Assembly (NCBI GenBank): GCA_024760905.1
Contig: CM045738.1
Coordinates: forward strand, 46,987,297 to 47,051,296
Source of the DNA: Plotosus lineatus
Lineage: Eukaryota; Chordata; Actinopteri; Siluriformes; Plotosidae
Length of the DNA stretch: 64,000 nt
Direction of reading: 5' to 3'
Each line of letters begins with the position of its first letter. Position 1 is the first letter of the stretch. Below the pieces are notes generated by a model. That model saw only the letters and a list, made by a program, of their open reading frames with translations. It had not been told where the DNA came from and searched no databases. A program made the position numbers and the translations under genes. Positions 43,725 through 58,315 of this stretch are shown here, in pieces.

Positions 43725-43885
43725 ACATTGGTTCGAGTCCCAGACATTTCTGCGTGGCATTATTACATTCCCCTCAGGCTTTTGTTGGTTCCCTCTGGGC
43801 ACTCAGGTTTCTTCCTATAGTACAATGGCATGCATGTTAGGTTAATTGTCTATTCCAAATTTCCCCAGGTATGATTATGAGACGT

Positions 43886-43931
<46 letters not shown>

Positions 43932-44004
43932 CTGTAATAAATTGACGAGCTATTTACGGTGTACCTTGCCTTTTCACCAGAGTCGGCTGAGATAGGCTCT
44001 ATAT
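43725..44004 (+). mobile_element. SINE family B, interrupted by hAT
   Basis: GGTTCGAGTCCCAG B-box region, TTAGGTTAATTGTCTATTCC, (GT)n at about 43,887-43,927, AGAGTCGGCTGAGATAGGCT; then cut by the hAT element. Confidence 0.82.
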
Positions 44005-44583
<579 letters not shown>

Positions 44584-44593
44584 TGCTATATAC

Positions 44594-44765
44594 AAGGCAG
44601 CATTTACATTTACATCCAGAACGACTTACAACTATTTTTTTTATACAACTGACCAATTGAAGGTTGAGGGCCTTGCTCAAGGGCCCAACAGTGGTGATAG
44701 TGGGGACTGAACCACTGACCTTTGGATTAACAACCCATTGCCTTATCCACTGAGCCACTACTTCC
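44594..44765 (-). mobile_element. SINE family C
   Basis: GCATTTACATTTACATCCAG, ACGACTTACAACTATTTTTT, CTTGCTCAAGGGCCCAACAG, then the reversed tRNA-like head GGGGACTGAACCACTGACC and CCTTATCCACTGAGCCACTA. Confidence 0.8.
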
Positions 44766-45811
44766 AAGTGATGTAACATGGAAAGGCAGACATGTAATGT
44801 GAGTGAGAGAAAAAGAAATATAAATAGATATTTATTCTCTAACAATCGCTGCCAGCTCACAGTTTTGATTACAGCCTGGTCTGGTGCTGCTCGACAACCC
44901 ATGATTGTGTCCGACTGGCATCTTTTCCTCTCTTTGTCCTGCTCATTGTACATTTCAGCTCCACTTACGTATTACAGCCCTAACAGCAAAATGAACTGTC
45001 CTTCCCCATCCAGGCTGGCTGAAGGAGGCCTCTGACGAGTTCTGTTATTCATGACAGCATGAACGATTTTTTATTTTCTCCCTTTCTTCTTTTCTTTCAG
45101 AATGTCTGAGTAGAGCTCTTCCGAATGACTGATGAAAGAGTTTTGTCTCTTTTTTAAAAAAAAATTTCGAAATAATATAAAAATCACCAAGGCTCAGCGC
45201 AGAGAAGACAAGGTCACCGTTCGTCCAACCTTCTCTCTTCTGACGGAACATTCATAAAACATCTAAGTGAGAGTTTTTGGCAGGATCGGTTTGAATTTGT
45301 CCTCTTGTGATCAGTTATGCAGGGGAAAGTTAGATCCTAGAGGGAATAGGTATAAATAAGGTATTAATCAAAAGTATTCACTGTTTGACCTTGAACATGG
45401 AACAGTGGTATCCCAGGACAATCACAGGACAGTCCCAGGATGACCCCATGATTATCTCAGGCCCATCCCATACAAGGATTCATCTTTAAAGCCTCGGCTC
45501 TCTCATTATGATTATACACGTTAGTTAATTGCCTGGCTTCAGAGTGGTCCGTGGTTAAGTCTCTGTTCAGTATGGCATTGGTTCAAGTACCAGTACCATC
45601 CTGTTGGCAAGCTGTCATAGGAGGATTCTACTGTGCTGGAATGAAAATATGTCAGATAAATGTTTTTTTCTTTTTAAATGAGCATCTCATCCTCATTTAT
45701 AATAAGATCCTCCAGGACCTGGAACATTTCACCCACAGAGCTTTACATACAGCTTTTAGTTTTGATCAGAAAAAAAAAATACCTTAACAGGATGCTGCGG
45801 TCAACTTTTAT
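44766..45811. other. Repeat-poor stretch, no gene recognised
   Basis: No coding frame with recognisable domains. A possible eroded SINE head lies near 45,545-45,600. Confidence 0.45.
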
Positions 45812-45970
45812 TCATTCATTCATTTTCTAAACCGGTTAATCCGACTTCCGGTCGTAGGGAGGCTTGCGCACAACTCAGCTGACTCTTGGTTAAGGCCAAA
45901 TACACCCTGGACAGCTCACAGGCCATCACAGGTCAAACACACTCCCATTCACTCCTCGGTGCAATTTGGA
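45812..45970 (-). mobile_element. SINE family B 3' part
   Basis: CATTCATTCATTTTCTAAAC tail, ACACCCTGGACAGCTCACAG, TCGGTGCAATTTGGAA, cut at the family C insertion or junction. Confidence 0.82.
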
Positions 45971-46085
45971 AGTGGTGGCTTAGTAGACATGGCAATAGGT
46001 CCCTGAAGGTCAGCGGATCAATCCCCCACTATCACCACTGTTGGGCCCTTGAGCAAGAAACTTAACCCCCAATTGCTTCCCAGTG
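45971..46085 (+). mobile_element. SINE family C, 3'-truncated
   Basis: GTGGTGGCTTAGTAGACATG head, CACTGTTGGGCCCTTGAGCA, AACCCCCAATTGCTTCCCAG. Confidence 0.75.
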
Positions 46086-46351
46086 GGCAGGAAGGTTCTC
46101 AAGGTGACTCACAAGGATGAATTTCTAACACATATCGCGCCACGAGATATTCAGTGTTTCAAGCAGTCGAGAAGTTCAACAACCATTCGATTATTTCTAT
46201 ACACACATCAGTCTTATTTATTTACTTCCAGGTGTAAACGTTTTACTATTTCACTTCAAGGTTCAGTTTATATCTGAGTCAAGATACAGAAAATAATATT
46301 TACAGAACAAACAGGTGAGAGCAGAGCACATCATGAACATCTCAGCTTTGC
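46086..46351. other. No gene recognised
   Basis: Non-repetitive. Confidence 0.45.
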
Positions 46352-46724
46352 ATTCATTCATTCATTCATTCATTTTCTGAACCACTTAATCCTAATTAGG
46401 GTCACGCGGAGGCTGGCGCCCATCTCAGCTGACTCTGATAGGAAGTAGGGTACACCCTGGACAGCTCTCCACGCAATCGCGAGGCTGACACTCACTTGAC
46501 CATTCATGCACGCACACTCACACTCAGGGGCGATTTGGAGCAGCCAAGTAGCCGACTGTGCATGTTTTTGGACTGAGGGAGGAAACTGGAGTACCAGGAG
46601 GAAACCCAAGCAAGCACGGGGAGAACATGCAAACTCCACATAGAAACACCCAGGCTGGGAATCGAACCCAGGACCTTCTTGCTGTGAGACGGACGTTCCG
46701 ATCACTACACTGCTGCGCTGCCCC
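46352..46724 (-). mobile_element. SINE family B, best full-length copy
   Basis: Reversed complete order: (CATT)n tail 46,352-46,373, TGAACCACTTAATCCTAATT, GGAGGCTGGCGCCCATCTCA, CTCAGGGGCGATTTGGAGCA, GGAGGAAACTGGAGTACCAG, GCATGCAAACTCC-type region, GGAATCGAACCCAGGACCTT, CACTACACTGCTGCGCTGCC. A good reference for the family. Confidence 0.92.
46659..46709 (-). promoter_or_regulatory. Pol III B and A boxes of a family B SINE
   Basis: Reversed B box GGTTCGATTC (46,659-46,668) fits the tRNA consensus. Reversed A-box region TGTAGTGATCGG lies at 46,698-46,709. Spacing is tRNA-like. Confidence 0.7.
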
Positions 46725-46925
46725 ATCCATTATTTTATTTATTCACTTGTTTATTTATTAATTTGTGCATTTATTAATTTTTATTTGTTTATTCATTCTT
46801 TTATTCATTTAGTTGTGAAAGCATTTTATCCTTCTAGGGTCGCAGGGAGGCTTAGAGCCTTTCTCAGCCAACTATGGGAGAAGGCAGGGTACACCTTAAG
46901 CAGCTCACCAGTTCCTCACATCTCC

Positions 46926-46966
<41 letters not shown>

Positions 46967-46985
46967 ACACATCTGGAGTAATTTC
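46725..46985 (-). mobile_element. TTTA-rich stretch and SINE family B 3' part with (CA)n
   Basis: (TTTA)n-like 46,728-46,800; reversed 3' body (GGGTCGCAGGGAGGCTTAGA, TACACCTTAAGCAGCTCACC); (CA)n at about 46,927-46,961 in the family's GT-rich segment; truncated after TCTGGAGTAATTTCTCCGCC. Confidence 0.82.
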
Positions 46986-47763
46986 TCCGCCCACCTCTCG
47001 AGTATAGCAAGTATAACTGGTTTAAAGTTGACCTGGTTGAACTCGGGGTTGAGGAGGTCATCCGTGCATTCGGAGAAGAGGTTTAGAGTTGAAGGGGTAT
47101 TTTCTGGAAGGTCGATCAAATGCAACAAAACCCTGAACAAAGAATTTCAAAGTCCTGACATACATGTCCCTGTGTTTGTTACTATGGAAACAATAATATA
47201 TTATCATGAGCCCTCTGAGATGCATTAACAGTGTAATAATTGAAACTGCAGGATTTTTATTGTTATTTATTTTTATATAATGAAAATAAAAGTGAGGTAC
47301 ACAAGGACATGACGTGCTCATATCACGTTCACTGATCTCGTAAACATCGCTATGGTTATGGCTCAAAGTGTAAAAATCAATATTACTGCCCTGCGCTCCT
47401 GTTCATCACAATTACATGTGATTCCTCTTCATCAGGCGAAAAACATCATCAACCGTCTCCTACAGCAAGAACATCGAGTACCTCAGGCACAGAGTGAAAA
47501 ATACAAGCACATGCAAACACCCTCACTGGGCCCAGGCCTCGAATCCTGGACCTTCAGATCCGTGAGGAGGATGTGCCTGTTGGGTCATTCAGAAATCTTT
47601 ACTGATCAGATTTCCAGAGTAAAGATGATTACTTTTTTTTTTTTAGATTTATATTTCAGTGTTGTTGAGCTTGTAGTCCCTGAGCGAGCAGTACATCTCC
47701 GTGCGCAGGTACTTCAGGGGTGATTATAAATAATTATATAATGTATGATTTGTCACATATACA

Positions 47764-47767
<4 letters not shown>
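46986..47767. other. No gene; small SINE head fragment
   Basis: Contains a short reversed family B head near 47,505-47,585 (CACTGGGCCCAGGCCTCGAA). The remainder is non-repetitive. Confidence 0.45.

Positions 47768-47807
<40 letters not shown>
47768..47807. repeat. (TA)n microsatellite
   Basis: About 20 TA units. Confidence 0.98.
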
Positions 47808-47809
<2 letters not shown>

Positions 47810-48087
47810 ATCCCGGTGTACTTGAGTTCCAGTAACATCCTCAGGCAAAAACTACTTCATCCCAAGGACAAAACACCCAGGGACAAACTGAACATTATTG
47901 TGTACGCTGTGTACTGCAGTGAGGAGTGCTGAGACCAAACAGTCTACCCCCAGGCTCAGGGCACAACATCAAAAAGCAACATCATCAGGACAACACTTGG
48001 CCATACATCTGCACTGAGAGTTGAGGTTCAGTAAAGATTCCTGAATGACCCAACAGATAAACTTTGGTATCATCGGTTTAAAAACTC
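47808..48087. other. Possible small LINE C-terminal remnant
   Basis: Words such as ACAAACTGAACATTATTGTG and GTGTACTGCAGTGAGGAGTG hint at a reverse-transcriptase C-terminal fragment, but I cannot assign it with confidence. Confidence 0.25.
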
Positions 48088-48385
48088 AGGATGGCACGTC
48101 CACCTCACAGCAAGAAGGTCCTGGGTTCGAGTCCTGCACTCAGTGAGGGCCTTTCTGTGAAGAATCTACACATTGTACTGGCTTGGGTTTCCATTGGCTA
48201 CTCCTGGTTTCATTCTACAGTCTAAAGATGTATACATCAGGCTAACTGGCTGTTCCATATTGCCTGCAGGTGTGAGTGTGAATAGGTGTTTGTGGGGATG
48301 TGTGGCTCTGCGATGGTCTGGTGAGTTGTTCAGTGTTTACCTTCCCTGGAGTCAGCTCAGGAACCCTGGGACCTAAGTAGAACTA
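48088..48385 (+). mobile_element. SINE family B
   Basis: CACGTCCACCTCACAGCAAG, GGGTTCGAGTCCTG, TCAGGCTAACTGGCTGTTCC, CTGCGATGGTCTGGTGAGTT, degenerate end. Confidence 0.85.
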
Positions 48386-48459
48386 AACGTTTTTTGATTG
48401 CTTGTTTGTTTTTTCTACATTTTCTCACACCCATCAAGTATTGGCTTCCCTATCACTTG

Positions 48460-48798
48460 ACCGCGACCAACCAGGGAGGAGCAAAAGCATGCACATGCCC
48501 CCTCTGTGACATGCAACGCTAGCCACCCGCCTCTTTTTGAACTGTGGCGCGTGTGTATTTGGGGGCGTTCTTACACACTCGGAGGGAAAGTGCAATCCGC
48601 CCATGATCGGCTGGCGATCACTGTGAGTGACAGGTAAGTGTTAATGTACGCAATCCCTCCCTTCCTCCCGTGAGAGCTTGGCCAATTATCTCCCATGGTC
48701 TCCCAGTCACGGAAGGCTGTGGCATTAACCCTGATTCAAACTTGCGATCTCAGGATTAATAGTCATACACCTTATCAATGTGCCACTCGGGAGCCGGA
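48460..48798 (-). mobile_element. SINE-like family D with tRNA-like head
   Basis: The body matches 33,811-33,985 in opposite orientation. The right end is a reversed tRNA-like head: GATTCAAACTTGCGATCTCA (reversed B box) and CAATGTGCCACTCGGGAGCC (reversed A-box end). Confidence 0.72.
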
Positions 48799-49032
48799 TT
48801 AAATGGTTACTTTGAGTATACTAAGCTTCACGAGTGGCACTGAAGACAAATAATTTGAGAAGGGAGGAGACTGAAGTCGAACTGGAGCTGCCATCATTAA
48901 ACAGCGGTGCTGATTTAGGGCACCAAGTTTCATAAACCTATAACGAGAAGATCTCACATAACCGGTGGTGAGATCTGTGTCTGGGATTACCATGACTATT
49001 TGGGTTGATATCGGGGGCAGTCTCATCCAATG
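48799..49032. other. No gene recognised
   Basis: Non-repetitive. Confidence 0.45.
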
Positions 49033-49306
49033 ATATGGACAGCTCACCATGTCATCGTAAGGACAACACTCCCACAACCATTCATACACCCACTCACACC
49101 TAGGGGTGGCAAGAACACACAATTAACCTACTGCACATGTTTTTGGACTGTGGGAAGAAACCGGAGTATCTGGAGGAAACCCACGCAAGCGTCACAAGCA
49201 CAGGGAGAACATACAAACCCCAAACAGAAATGCCCAGGTTGGGAATCAAACCCAGGACCTTCTTGCTGTGAGGCAGATGTGTAAACCACTACGGCACCGT
49301 GCCGCC
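49033..49306 (-). mobile_element. SINE family B, 3'-truncated side missing
   Basis: GGACAGCTCACCATGTCATC, CACACCTAGGGGTGGCAAG, TTTTTGGACTGTGGGAAGAA, reversed head GGGAATCAAACCCAGGACC and ACCACTACGGCACCGTGCCG. A 16-bp fold-back copy of its own head follows (see findings). Confidence 0.86.
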
Positions 49307-50100
<794 letters not shown>

Positions 50101-50201
50101 TTTTATTTACTGTGGTGTAGCATGTTTCTCATTTTGTTTTGTTTATTCAATTTATTACATTTCTTGTTCTTTTATGTCCTTTTTGTTTTTTTTTTGTTTT
50201 T

Positions 50202-50463
50202 TTTTTGCCATACTGTACTTAGAATTAAGTGTAATTGCTCATCCACTACAGTAGGTACCAGTGGCACTCTCATTGTTGCACTATAGTGTAGGGAAAGAGA
50301 ACCAAGGAAAAGATGTGAAGTGCAGTAAACACTATAGTGCAACAATGAGAGTGCCATTATATATGATATACCCCAATGTGGGGTGCTGGGAGGTATGTTA
50401 GTATGCTCTCGTCCTAGAGGGGGCATCACAGAAAAAAATGAGAAGCACTGCACAAAGTGTTCT
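50202..50463. repeat. Unnamed dispersed repeat, copy 2, with hairpin
   Basis: Partner of 8,918-9,155. It also has a perfect 27-bp inverted repeat with arms 50,263-50,289 and 50,329-50,355. Confidence 0.75.
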
Positions 50464-50606
50464 TGGAGTGAGAAGAAAAACATGCAGAAGAATATGAAGC
50501 TAATTGGCTCAGAAAAGCCATTTCCCAAGCGGAGCTCATAAAGTCAAAATTTGCTTGTTGTATGGGGCAGATTGTTGGTGGATCGAAGCTCGTATCCTAG
50601 AAAATT

Positions 50607-52439
50607 CTTGGTGCGTCCTCTGGAAGGACAGTAGATAAGGAGACTTGGTGGTGGAATGAGGAAGTGCAGGAGTGTGTACAAAAGAAGAGGTTAGCTAAGA
50701 AGAAATGGGACATTGAGAGGACCAAAGAGAGTAAACAGCAGTGTCAAAGGCCAAACAGAGGGTGTATGATGACTTGTATGCTAGGTTGGACAGTAAGGAG
50801 GGAGAAAATGATTTATACAGGTTGGCTCAGCAGAGAAATAGAGATGGGAAGGACATGCAGCGAGTAGGAGTGATTAAGGACAGGGTGGGAAATGTATTGA
50901 CTGATGACAGAGGTGTGCTGGGAAGATGGAGAGAGTACTTTGAAGAGCTGAAGAATGAGGAAAATGAGAAAGAGAAGAGTAGAAGACCTTACTGTTGAGG
51001 ACACTGTTGAGGGTAAAGTGAGGAGGGCATTGAAGAGGGTGAAGAATGGAAAGGCAGTTGGTCCTGATGACATACAGGTGAAGGTAGCAGTAAATTTTCT
51101 GACAAGAACAATCAACAAGGTCTTAGCGAATGAGCGGATGCTGGAGGAATGGAGGAGAAGTGTGATGGTGCCATTTTTAAGAACAAGGGAGATGTGCAGA
51201 GTTGCGGCAACTACTGAGGGATAAAATTGATGAGCCATACAATGAAGTTATGGGAAAGAATAGTGGAAGCTAGACTAAGGGCAGAGGTCAGCATTTGAGA
51301 ACAACAGTTTGGTTTCATGCCAAGAAAGAGCACCACAGATGCAGTGTTTGCTTTGAGGATGTTAATAGAGAAGTACAGAGAAGGTCAGATGGAGCTGCAT
51401 TGTGCCTTTGTGGATCTGGAGAAAGCATATGACAGGGCGCCGAGAAAGGAACTGTGGTATTGCATGAGGAAGTCCTGAGTGGCAGAGAAGTATGTTAGAG
51501 TGGTGCAGGACATGTATGAGAGATGTAAGAAGGTGGTGAGGTGTGTTCTCAGTGCGACAGAAGAGTTCAAGGTGGAGGTGGGACTGCATCAAGGGTCAGC
51601 TCTGAGCTCTCAGCAGTCTTGCTTGCTATGGTGATGGGCAGGCTGACAGACGAGGTTAGACAAGAATCTCCATGGGCTATGATGTTTGCAGATGACATTG
51701 TGATCTGTAGTGAGAGCAGAGAACAAGTGGAGGAAAATCTAGCGAGGTGGAGGTATGCCCTGGAAAGGAGAGGAATGAAGGTAAGTCTCAGTAAGACAGA
51801 ATACATGTGTATGAACGACAAGGACCCAAGAGGAACAGTGAGGTTACAGGGGGCAGAGAAAAAAAAGGTGGAGGATTTTAAGTACTTCGGCTCAACAATC
51901 CAAAGCAATGGAGAGTGTGGAAAAGAGGTGAAGAAGCGTGTGTAGGCAGGTTGGAATGGTTGAAGAAAAGTATCCGGTGTGATGTGTGATAGGAAGGTAT
52001 CGGCGAGAATGGAAGGAAAAGTGTACAAGACGGTGATGAGGCCAGTGATGTTGTATGGTTTAGAAACAGTGGTGCTGGGGAAAAACAGGAGTCAGAACTG
52101 GAGGTAGCAGAGATGAAAATGTTGAGGTTCTCTTTGGGAGTAACGAGGACGGATAGGATCAGGAATGAGTACATAAGAGGGACAGCACATGTTAGAGGTT
52201 TTGGAGACAAAGTCAGAGAGGCTAGATTGAGATGGTTTGGACATGTACAGAGGAGGGATAGTGAGTATATTGGTAGTAGGATGCTGAGGTTGGAACTACC
52301 AGGCAGAAGGCCTAGAGGAAGACCAAAGAGAAGATTTATGGATGTGGTGAAGGAGGACATGAAGGTATTTGAAGTAAGTGTAGAAGATGCAGAGGATAGG
52401 GTGAGATGGAGGCGGATGGTTTGCTGTGGCGACCCCTGA
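50607..52439 (+). pseudogene. RTE reverse transcriptase, broken (copy E)
   Basis: Pieces in several frames: VQKKRLAKKKWDIERTKESK (from 50,676), YDDLYARLDSKEGENDLYRL, ALKRVKNGKAVGPDDIQVKV (51,031-51,090), [13 protein letters not shown] (about 51,406-51,445) with an in-frame stop at about 51,477, [13 protein letters not shown] near 51,577, the catalytic FADD codons at 51,685-51,696, [20 protein letters not shown], a stop at 51,943, and from 52,113 [20 protein letters not shown] to the end at 52,439. At least four disabling changes. Confidence 0.9.
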
Positions 52440-52475
52440 AGTGAAAAGCTGAAAGGAAAAGAAGAAGAAGAAAAG
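50607..52475 (+). mobile_element. RTE LINE copy E, 5'-truncated
   Basis: Starts in the linker (TTGGTGCGTCCTCTGGAAGG, corresponding to GVSSGRK in copy C) and runs to the GAA-rich tail at 52,459-52,475. No clear target-site duplication. A Tc1 end follows directly. Confidence 0.92.
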
Positions 52476-52478
52476 ATT

Positions 52479-52655
52479 CTAGTCCTTCTCAAAAAATTAG
52501 CATATTGTGATAAAGTTAATTATTTTCTGTAATGTACTGATAAAAATTAAACTTCCATATATTTTAGCTTCATTGCACATCAACTGAAATATTTCAGGTC
52601 TTTTATTGTTTTAATACTGATGATTTTGGCATACAGCTCATGAAAACCCAATATT
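52479..52655. mobile_element. Tc1-like transposon end fragment
   Basis: CTAGTCCTTCTCAAAAAATT then AGCATATTGTGATAAAGTTA, TTTTCTGTAATGTACTGATA and GATTTTGGCATACAGCTCAT. I recognise this as the terminal region of a widespread fish Tc1-like element. The transposase part is absent. Confidence 0.72.
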
Positions 52656-53061
52656 TTTATATATTATATATATATTTTTCCCCCTTTATCTCATTCTTTG
52701 TATGGAGCATTTGTGTGGACACAATTTCAATAAAGGATTCTGATTCTGATTGTCTTTCAACCAAAAATCACCCCCAACCCCCCCAAACACACATACACCC
52801 AACCACCCCACCACCACCACCCCAACCCTCCACCCATCTGCAACTTCTGCATAAATATACCCCATAAACATAACCGGGTAAGAATGCATCCTAAGAATGC
52901 AACATTATGGAGCCATTTAGAGCCATTAACATACCAGAGAGGAACAAACACAACCAGAGGATTTTGTGCTCTTACATTTTTTTTAATGAGAAAGACCTTT
53001 CGCAAAGTGAGCAGAAGCACTTAGAGCATAAATGGCTTGGTTATTCAGGGTGAACAAAATG

Positions 53062-53065
<4 letters not shown>
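52656..53065. other. No gene; C-rich low complexity
   Basis: CCACC/AACCCCC-rich stretch 52,765-52,835, T-rich patch 52,977-52,985; no coding frame. Confidence 0.5.
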
Positions 53066-53113
<48 letters not shown>

Positions 53114-53165
53114 ATGAAGAAAAGTGGTGCACTTAAAATCAGAGAAAAGCGGCAAAGCTAGAGGC

Positions 53166-53220
<55 letters not shown>
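53066..53220. repeat. Two (AG)n tracts
   Basis: (AG)n at 53,066-53,112 and 53,170-53,220 with 57 bp between; a poly(G) run follows at 53,226-53,240. Confidence 0.97.
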
Positions 53221-53223
<3 letters not shown>

Positions 53224-53240
53224 TGAGGGGGGGGGGGGGT

Positions 53241-53605
53241 TCCACTCACTATGTTCAGGTTGTGTGAGAAGGCTGTGTACCTGGTATAATGTTCTTTTCA
53301 CTTCAGGTCCATCTGGAGATATTTGGATTCCAGTAGGATGACGGCGTCGGGCTCAAACTCATCACTTTAACCTCCACCAGTGTTTCTGTGTGAGTCCTAC
53401 GGGTGGCTGGAGGTGCCACGAAGGGTACAACATAAAACAAATAAATAAACAAAGAAAGAAACAAACAAAACCAGACGGGTTTCAAAATCAACCCGTCGAC
53501 TATACTGAACATTGGCGGGTTTTGTTATTATTGTTTAAAATTTAACAGAAACAGATGTAAACATTTAAAGTGTTATGTAATTATATAGTTATATTATTAT
53601 TACTA
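53241..53605. other. No gene; possible SINE head remnant
   Basis: A weak family B-like head appears reversed near 53,345-53,395 (CGGGCTCAAACTCATCACTT). Otherwise AT-rich. Confidence 0.35.
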
Positions 53606-54421
53606 CAGACGCTCCCCGACGTTTTTAATTGGTTCCGGACGGCCAAACGTAAGTTGAAGTGAACGTAAGTTGTTACAGTGACGTATGAAGTATGACGTGT
53701 GACGTGTGACGCTCATACTGTACTATACTTCAATAAATACCATTACCATATCTCATAAAACACCCCTAAATCAATTATGAAAACATAACATTGTAAAATA
53801 ATATCAAATATATCAAATAATAGCAACATTAATTTCAAATAAGTCACTTATTTATACCCAGTCACTTTACATGAAGCTTAAAACAGCCAATCAACACTTA
53901 CAATATGTGAAGCACTCAATACCGAAAGTAGTGCACTTGCTGTGGGTTATACAGACTTCCGGTCTTTGAAGTGCACAATGGTGCCATTAAGCTTGTTTAG
54001 AACACAGCCTGCACTGATTCAAAGTGTCAGCAAAGTGGAGAGTTCTTTCTTTTGTGTAAGTCAGTCAAGAGATGCATACAAAGAACAAGTACAAATCCTA
54101 ATGAATATTAATATAGAAATAAGTATACACTCTTAGGATTCTGCTAAAAGATAATAAATATCTGTCATTGTTCTGTAATTTGTGGATTCGGGTTTTCATT
54201 CATTTTACAACTCTCTTTGCTTAACTGAGTATGCATGGTACATTGTACTGATCCGAGCAGATAGTTAATTCATCTCTGTGTATGAGACTTGCACCCATGC
54301 TGGTAATCTTACACTTCTGACCAATCATATTTGCTTCGGGTTCCAAAAGTCCGCAAAACAGTGTAAACACAAAGATCACAGAGACGACGTCTTAACACAA
54401 GGGTAACACGCTATATAACTG

Positions 54422-54494
<73 letters not shown>

Positions 54495-54658
54495 TCAGAC
54501 TGTAGTTTGAAAACAATAAATGCAGTGTCATTGCAATTGCAACATTACGTCAGCATACTACGTAGGTACGTCTAAACTCAAAATTTCACTTTTTTTTGGA
54601 AAAAAAACGTAAAATCAAAAAACATAAAACGGATGAACGTAAGTCGGAGAGCATCTTG
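53606..54658. mobile_element. pogo/Tigger-like non-autonomous element, ~1.05 kb
   Basis: The left end CAGACGCTCCCCGACG is preceded by TA. The right end, reversed, reads CAAGATGCTCTCCGACTTACG, an imperfect inverted repeat. Both ends carry AACGTAAGT words. Internal sequence is AT-rich with (TA)n at 54,424-54,493 and no transposase. Confidence 0.68.
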
Positions 54659-54936
54659 TTATAAATCAGGGGTGTCAAACTCGTGCCAGAAAGGGCCATG
54701 TGGCTGCAGGTTTTTGTTTCAACCAAGCAGCAGCACACCTGACTTTGCTCATTTAATCAACTGAGTTGAGTGTTCAGGCAGTTGATTGGTCAGTCTCTGT
54801 ACAGAGCACACATATTGACCAATCAGCGGCCTGAAGACTCAGATGAGCAAAGTCAGGTGTGCTGCTGCTTGGTTGAAACAAAAACCTGCAGCCACATGGC
54901 CCTTTCTGGCACGAGTTTGACACCCCTGTTATAAAT
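54659..54936. mobile_element. Palindromic hAT MITE with 8-bp target-site duplication
   Basis: The element spans 54,667-54,928 (262 bp). The arms 54,667-54,752 and 54,843-54,928 are perfect inverted repeats of 86 bp starting CAGGGGTGTCAAACTCGTGC. The flanks TTATAAAT at 54,659-54,666 and 54,929-54,936 are identical 8-mers, the hAT signature. The CAGGGGTGTCAAAC terminus is common in fish hAT MITEs. Confidence 0.95.
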
Positions 54937-55028
54937 CCTTCTGTGTTAAAGTGAAAATGCCGAGCCAATGCATTTTCAGTCGCACTTCCTTGGACTCGCC
55001 ACATTACTCTGACTCTCACTTTCTCAGC

Positions 55029-55115
55029 GCTCATTTTAGGATAATGGGGAGGTCGGAGCCTATCTCAGCCGACTCTGGGCAAAGGTGGGGTGACAACCTG
55101 AACAGCTCTCCACTC
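55029..55115 (-). mobile_element. SINE 3' body fragment
   Basis: ATTTTAGGATAATGGGGAGG, GAGCCTATCTCAGCCGACTC, CTGAACAGCTCTCCACTCCA. Confidence 0.75.
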
Positions 55116-55177
55116 CATTGCTGCATGATTGCAAATAAAAACATAGTGAATCTGTTTATAATAGCAAAATGTAATAC

Positions 55178-55181
<4 letters not shown>

Positions 55182-55238
<57 letters not shown>
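55182..55238. repeat. (TC)n microsatellite
   Basis: About 28 CT units. Confidence 0.98.
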
Positions 55239-55241
<3 letters not shown>

Positions 55242-55689
55242 TCAGAAGCAAAGTAAAAATCTTTGATTAAATATTTATAAGTGTTGCACTTTATATAAAT
55301 CTGTAAACTAAATCTTTTTGACAAATGTCTCATAATTTAGTCATTGATTAAACTTTTTTGCAGTAGAAGCAGGAAGCGTTCAGAGCGTCAAACAGTAACA
55401 CAAGATCAGGAAGAAGTATTTTCAACAAAAAAGTGCACTTTACGGGCCTGGTTCTGTTTCTATTAATAACCCGTCCAAGAATTTATCTCTACACACACTG
55501 GCACTCGTAGTCACTTCCTGTTTATTCAGTGCACATGATCCTAATCCCCAAAGCAGCCACGATGCTAATGTTAATGCACAGCAGAAAACTTTGAATCAGT
55601 TGGACACGTCGGAGGACTTTGTTTAGGAAAGAAGAGCAGCAGTGATGTAAGAGTGTCTAATTTAAAAGACGTCTAAAATGAGCAAAGTA
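55239..55689. other. No gene recognised
   Basis: Non-repetitive AT-rich. Confidence 0.45.
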
Positions 55690-57660
<1,971 letters not shown>

Positions 57661-57825
57661 CGATACGATTCGCTCTTCTTCTGATTGTCAGGATTACAAT
57701 GAAAGTTGTAAATAATCAAATTAAAACCCAAACCCTTCAGAGAGAATGATCTCATTTGTGAGAAACGTGTGGAACTCTGGAGCGTTGCTCGAGTTTCTGG
57801 GTGAGAAGTGTATGATTTTTACTTT

Positions 57826-57933
57826 TCCCTTCAGGGGTCGCCACAGCGAATCATCTGCCTCCATCTCACCCTATCCTCTGCATCTTCTTCTCTTACACCA
57901 ACGACCTTCATGTCCTCCTTCACCACATCCATC
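57826..57933 (-). mobile_element. RTE LINE 3' fragment, inverted partner 1
   Basis: CCCTTCAGGGGTCGCCACAG through CCTTCATGTCCTCCTTCACC, minus strand, about 108 bp, ending abruptly at CACATCCATCTGAG. Confidence 0.88.
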
Positions 57934-58315
57934 TGAGACAGTGGACAAAATTTACTTTTCTCTACAAGACAGAATTTTTTTTTTTCTGTGAGAGATTCTG
58001 TAATTTTTGTAATTTCTTGTGAGAGAGGAGTTGATTTTTCCTCTTTTCTGATGGTTTTTTTTTCCCATCTGGGTGCATTTTTACCTTTGTCAATGAGCGC
58101 GGCTGATACTTTCTGATGTATAAAAGGCTTTTTCTTTTATTTCAAAGTATTATTTTACTTTTTCATACCGGACAGAGTGAGTTTCATTTTTTTGTTCCTA
58201 AAACCAGATGATTCATCATTTTTTGTTGTTTTGAGTCCCAACCCTAGATAAAGTTGGTATAAATAAATAAACGAGTGAAATTCCCTCCTGTTTTAAATCT
58301 GTCTACATCTCGTTT

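Noticed and set aside
46659..46724. Functional tRNA genes at the SINE heads
   Set aside because: A and B boxes are present but the heads lack a complete cloverleaf and are joined to SINE bodies; they are repeated many times.
52656..52880. Gene-like Pro-rich frame at a CCACC-rich stretch
   Set aside because: Low-complexity sequence with no other support.
54774..55034. 86-codon minus-strand frame
   Set aside because: Lies mostly within one arm of the palindromic hAT MITE.
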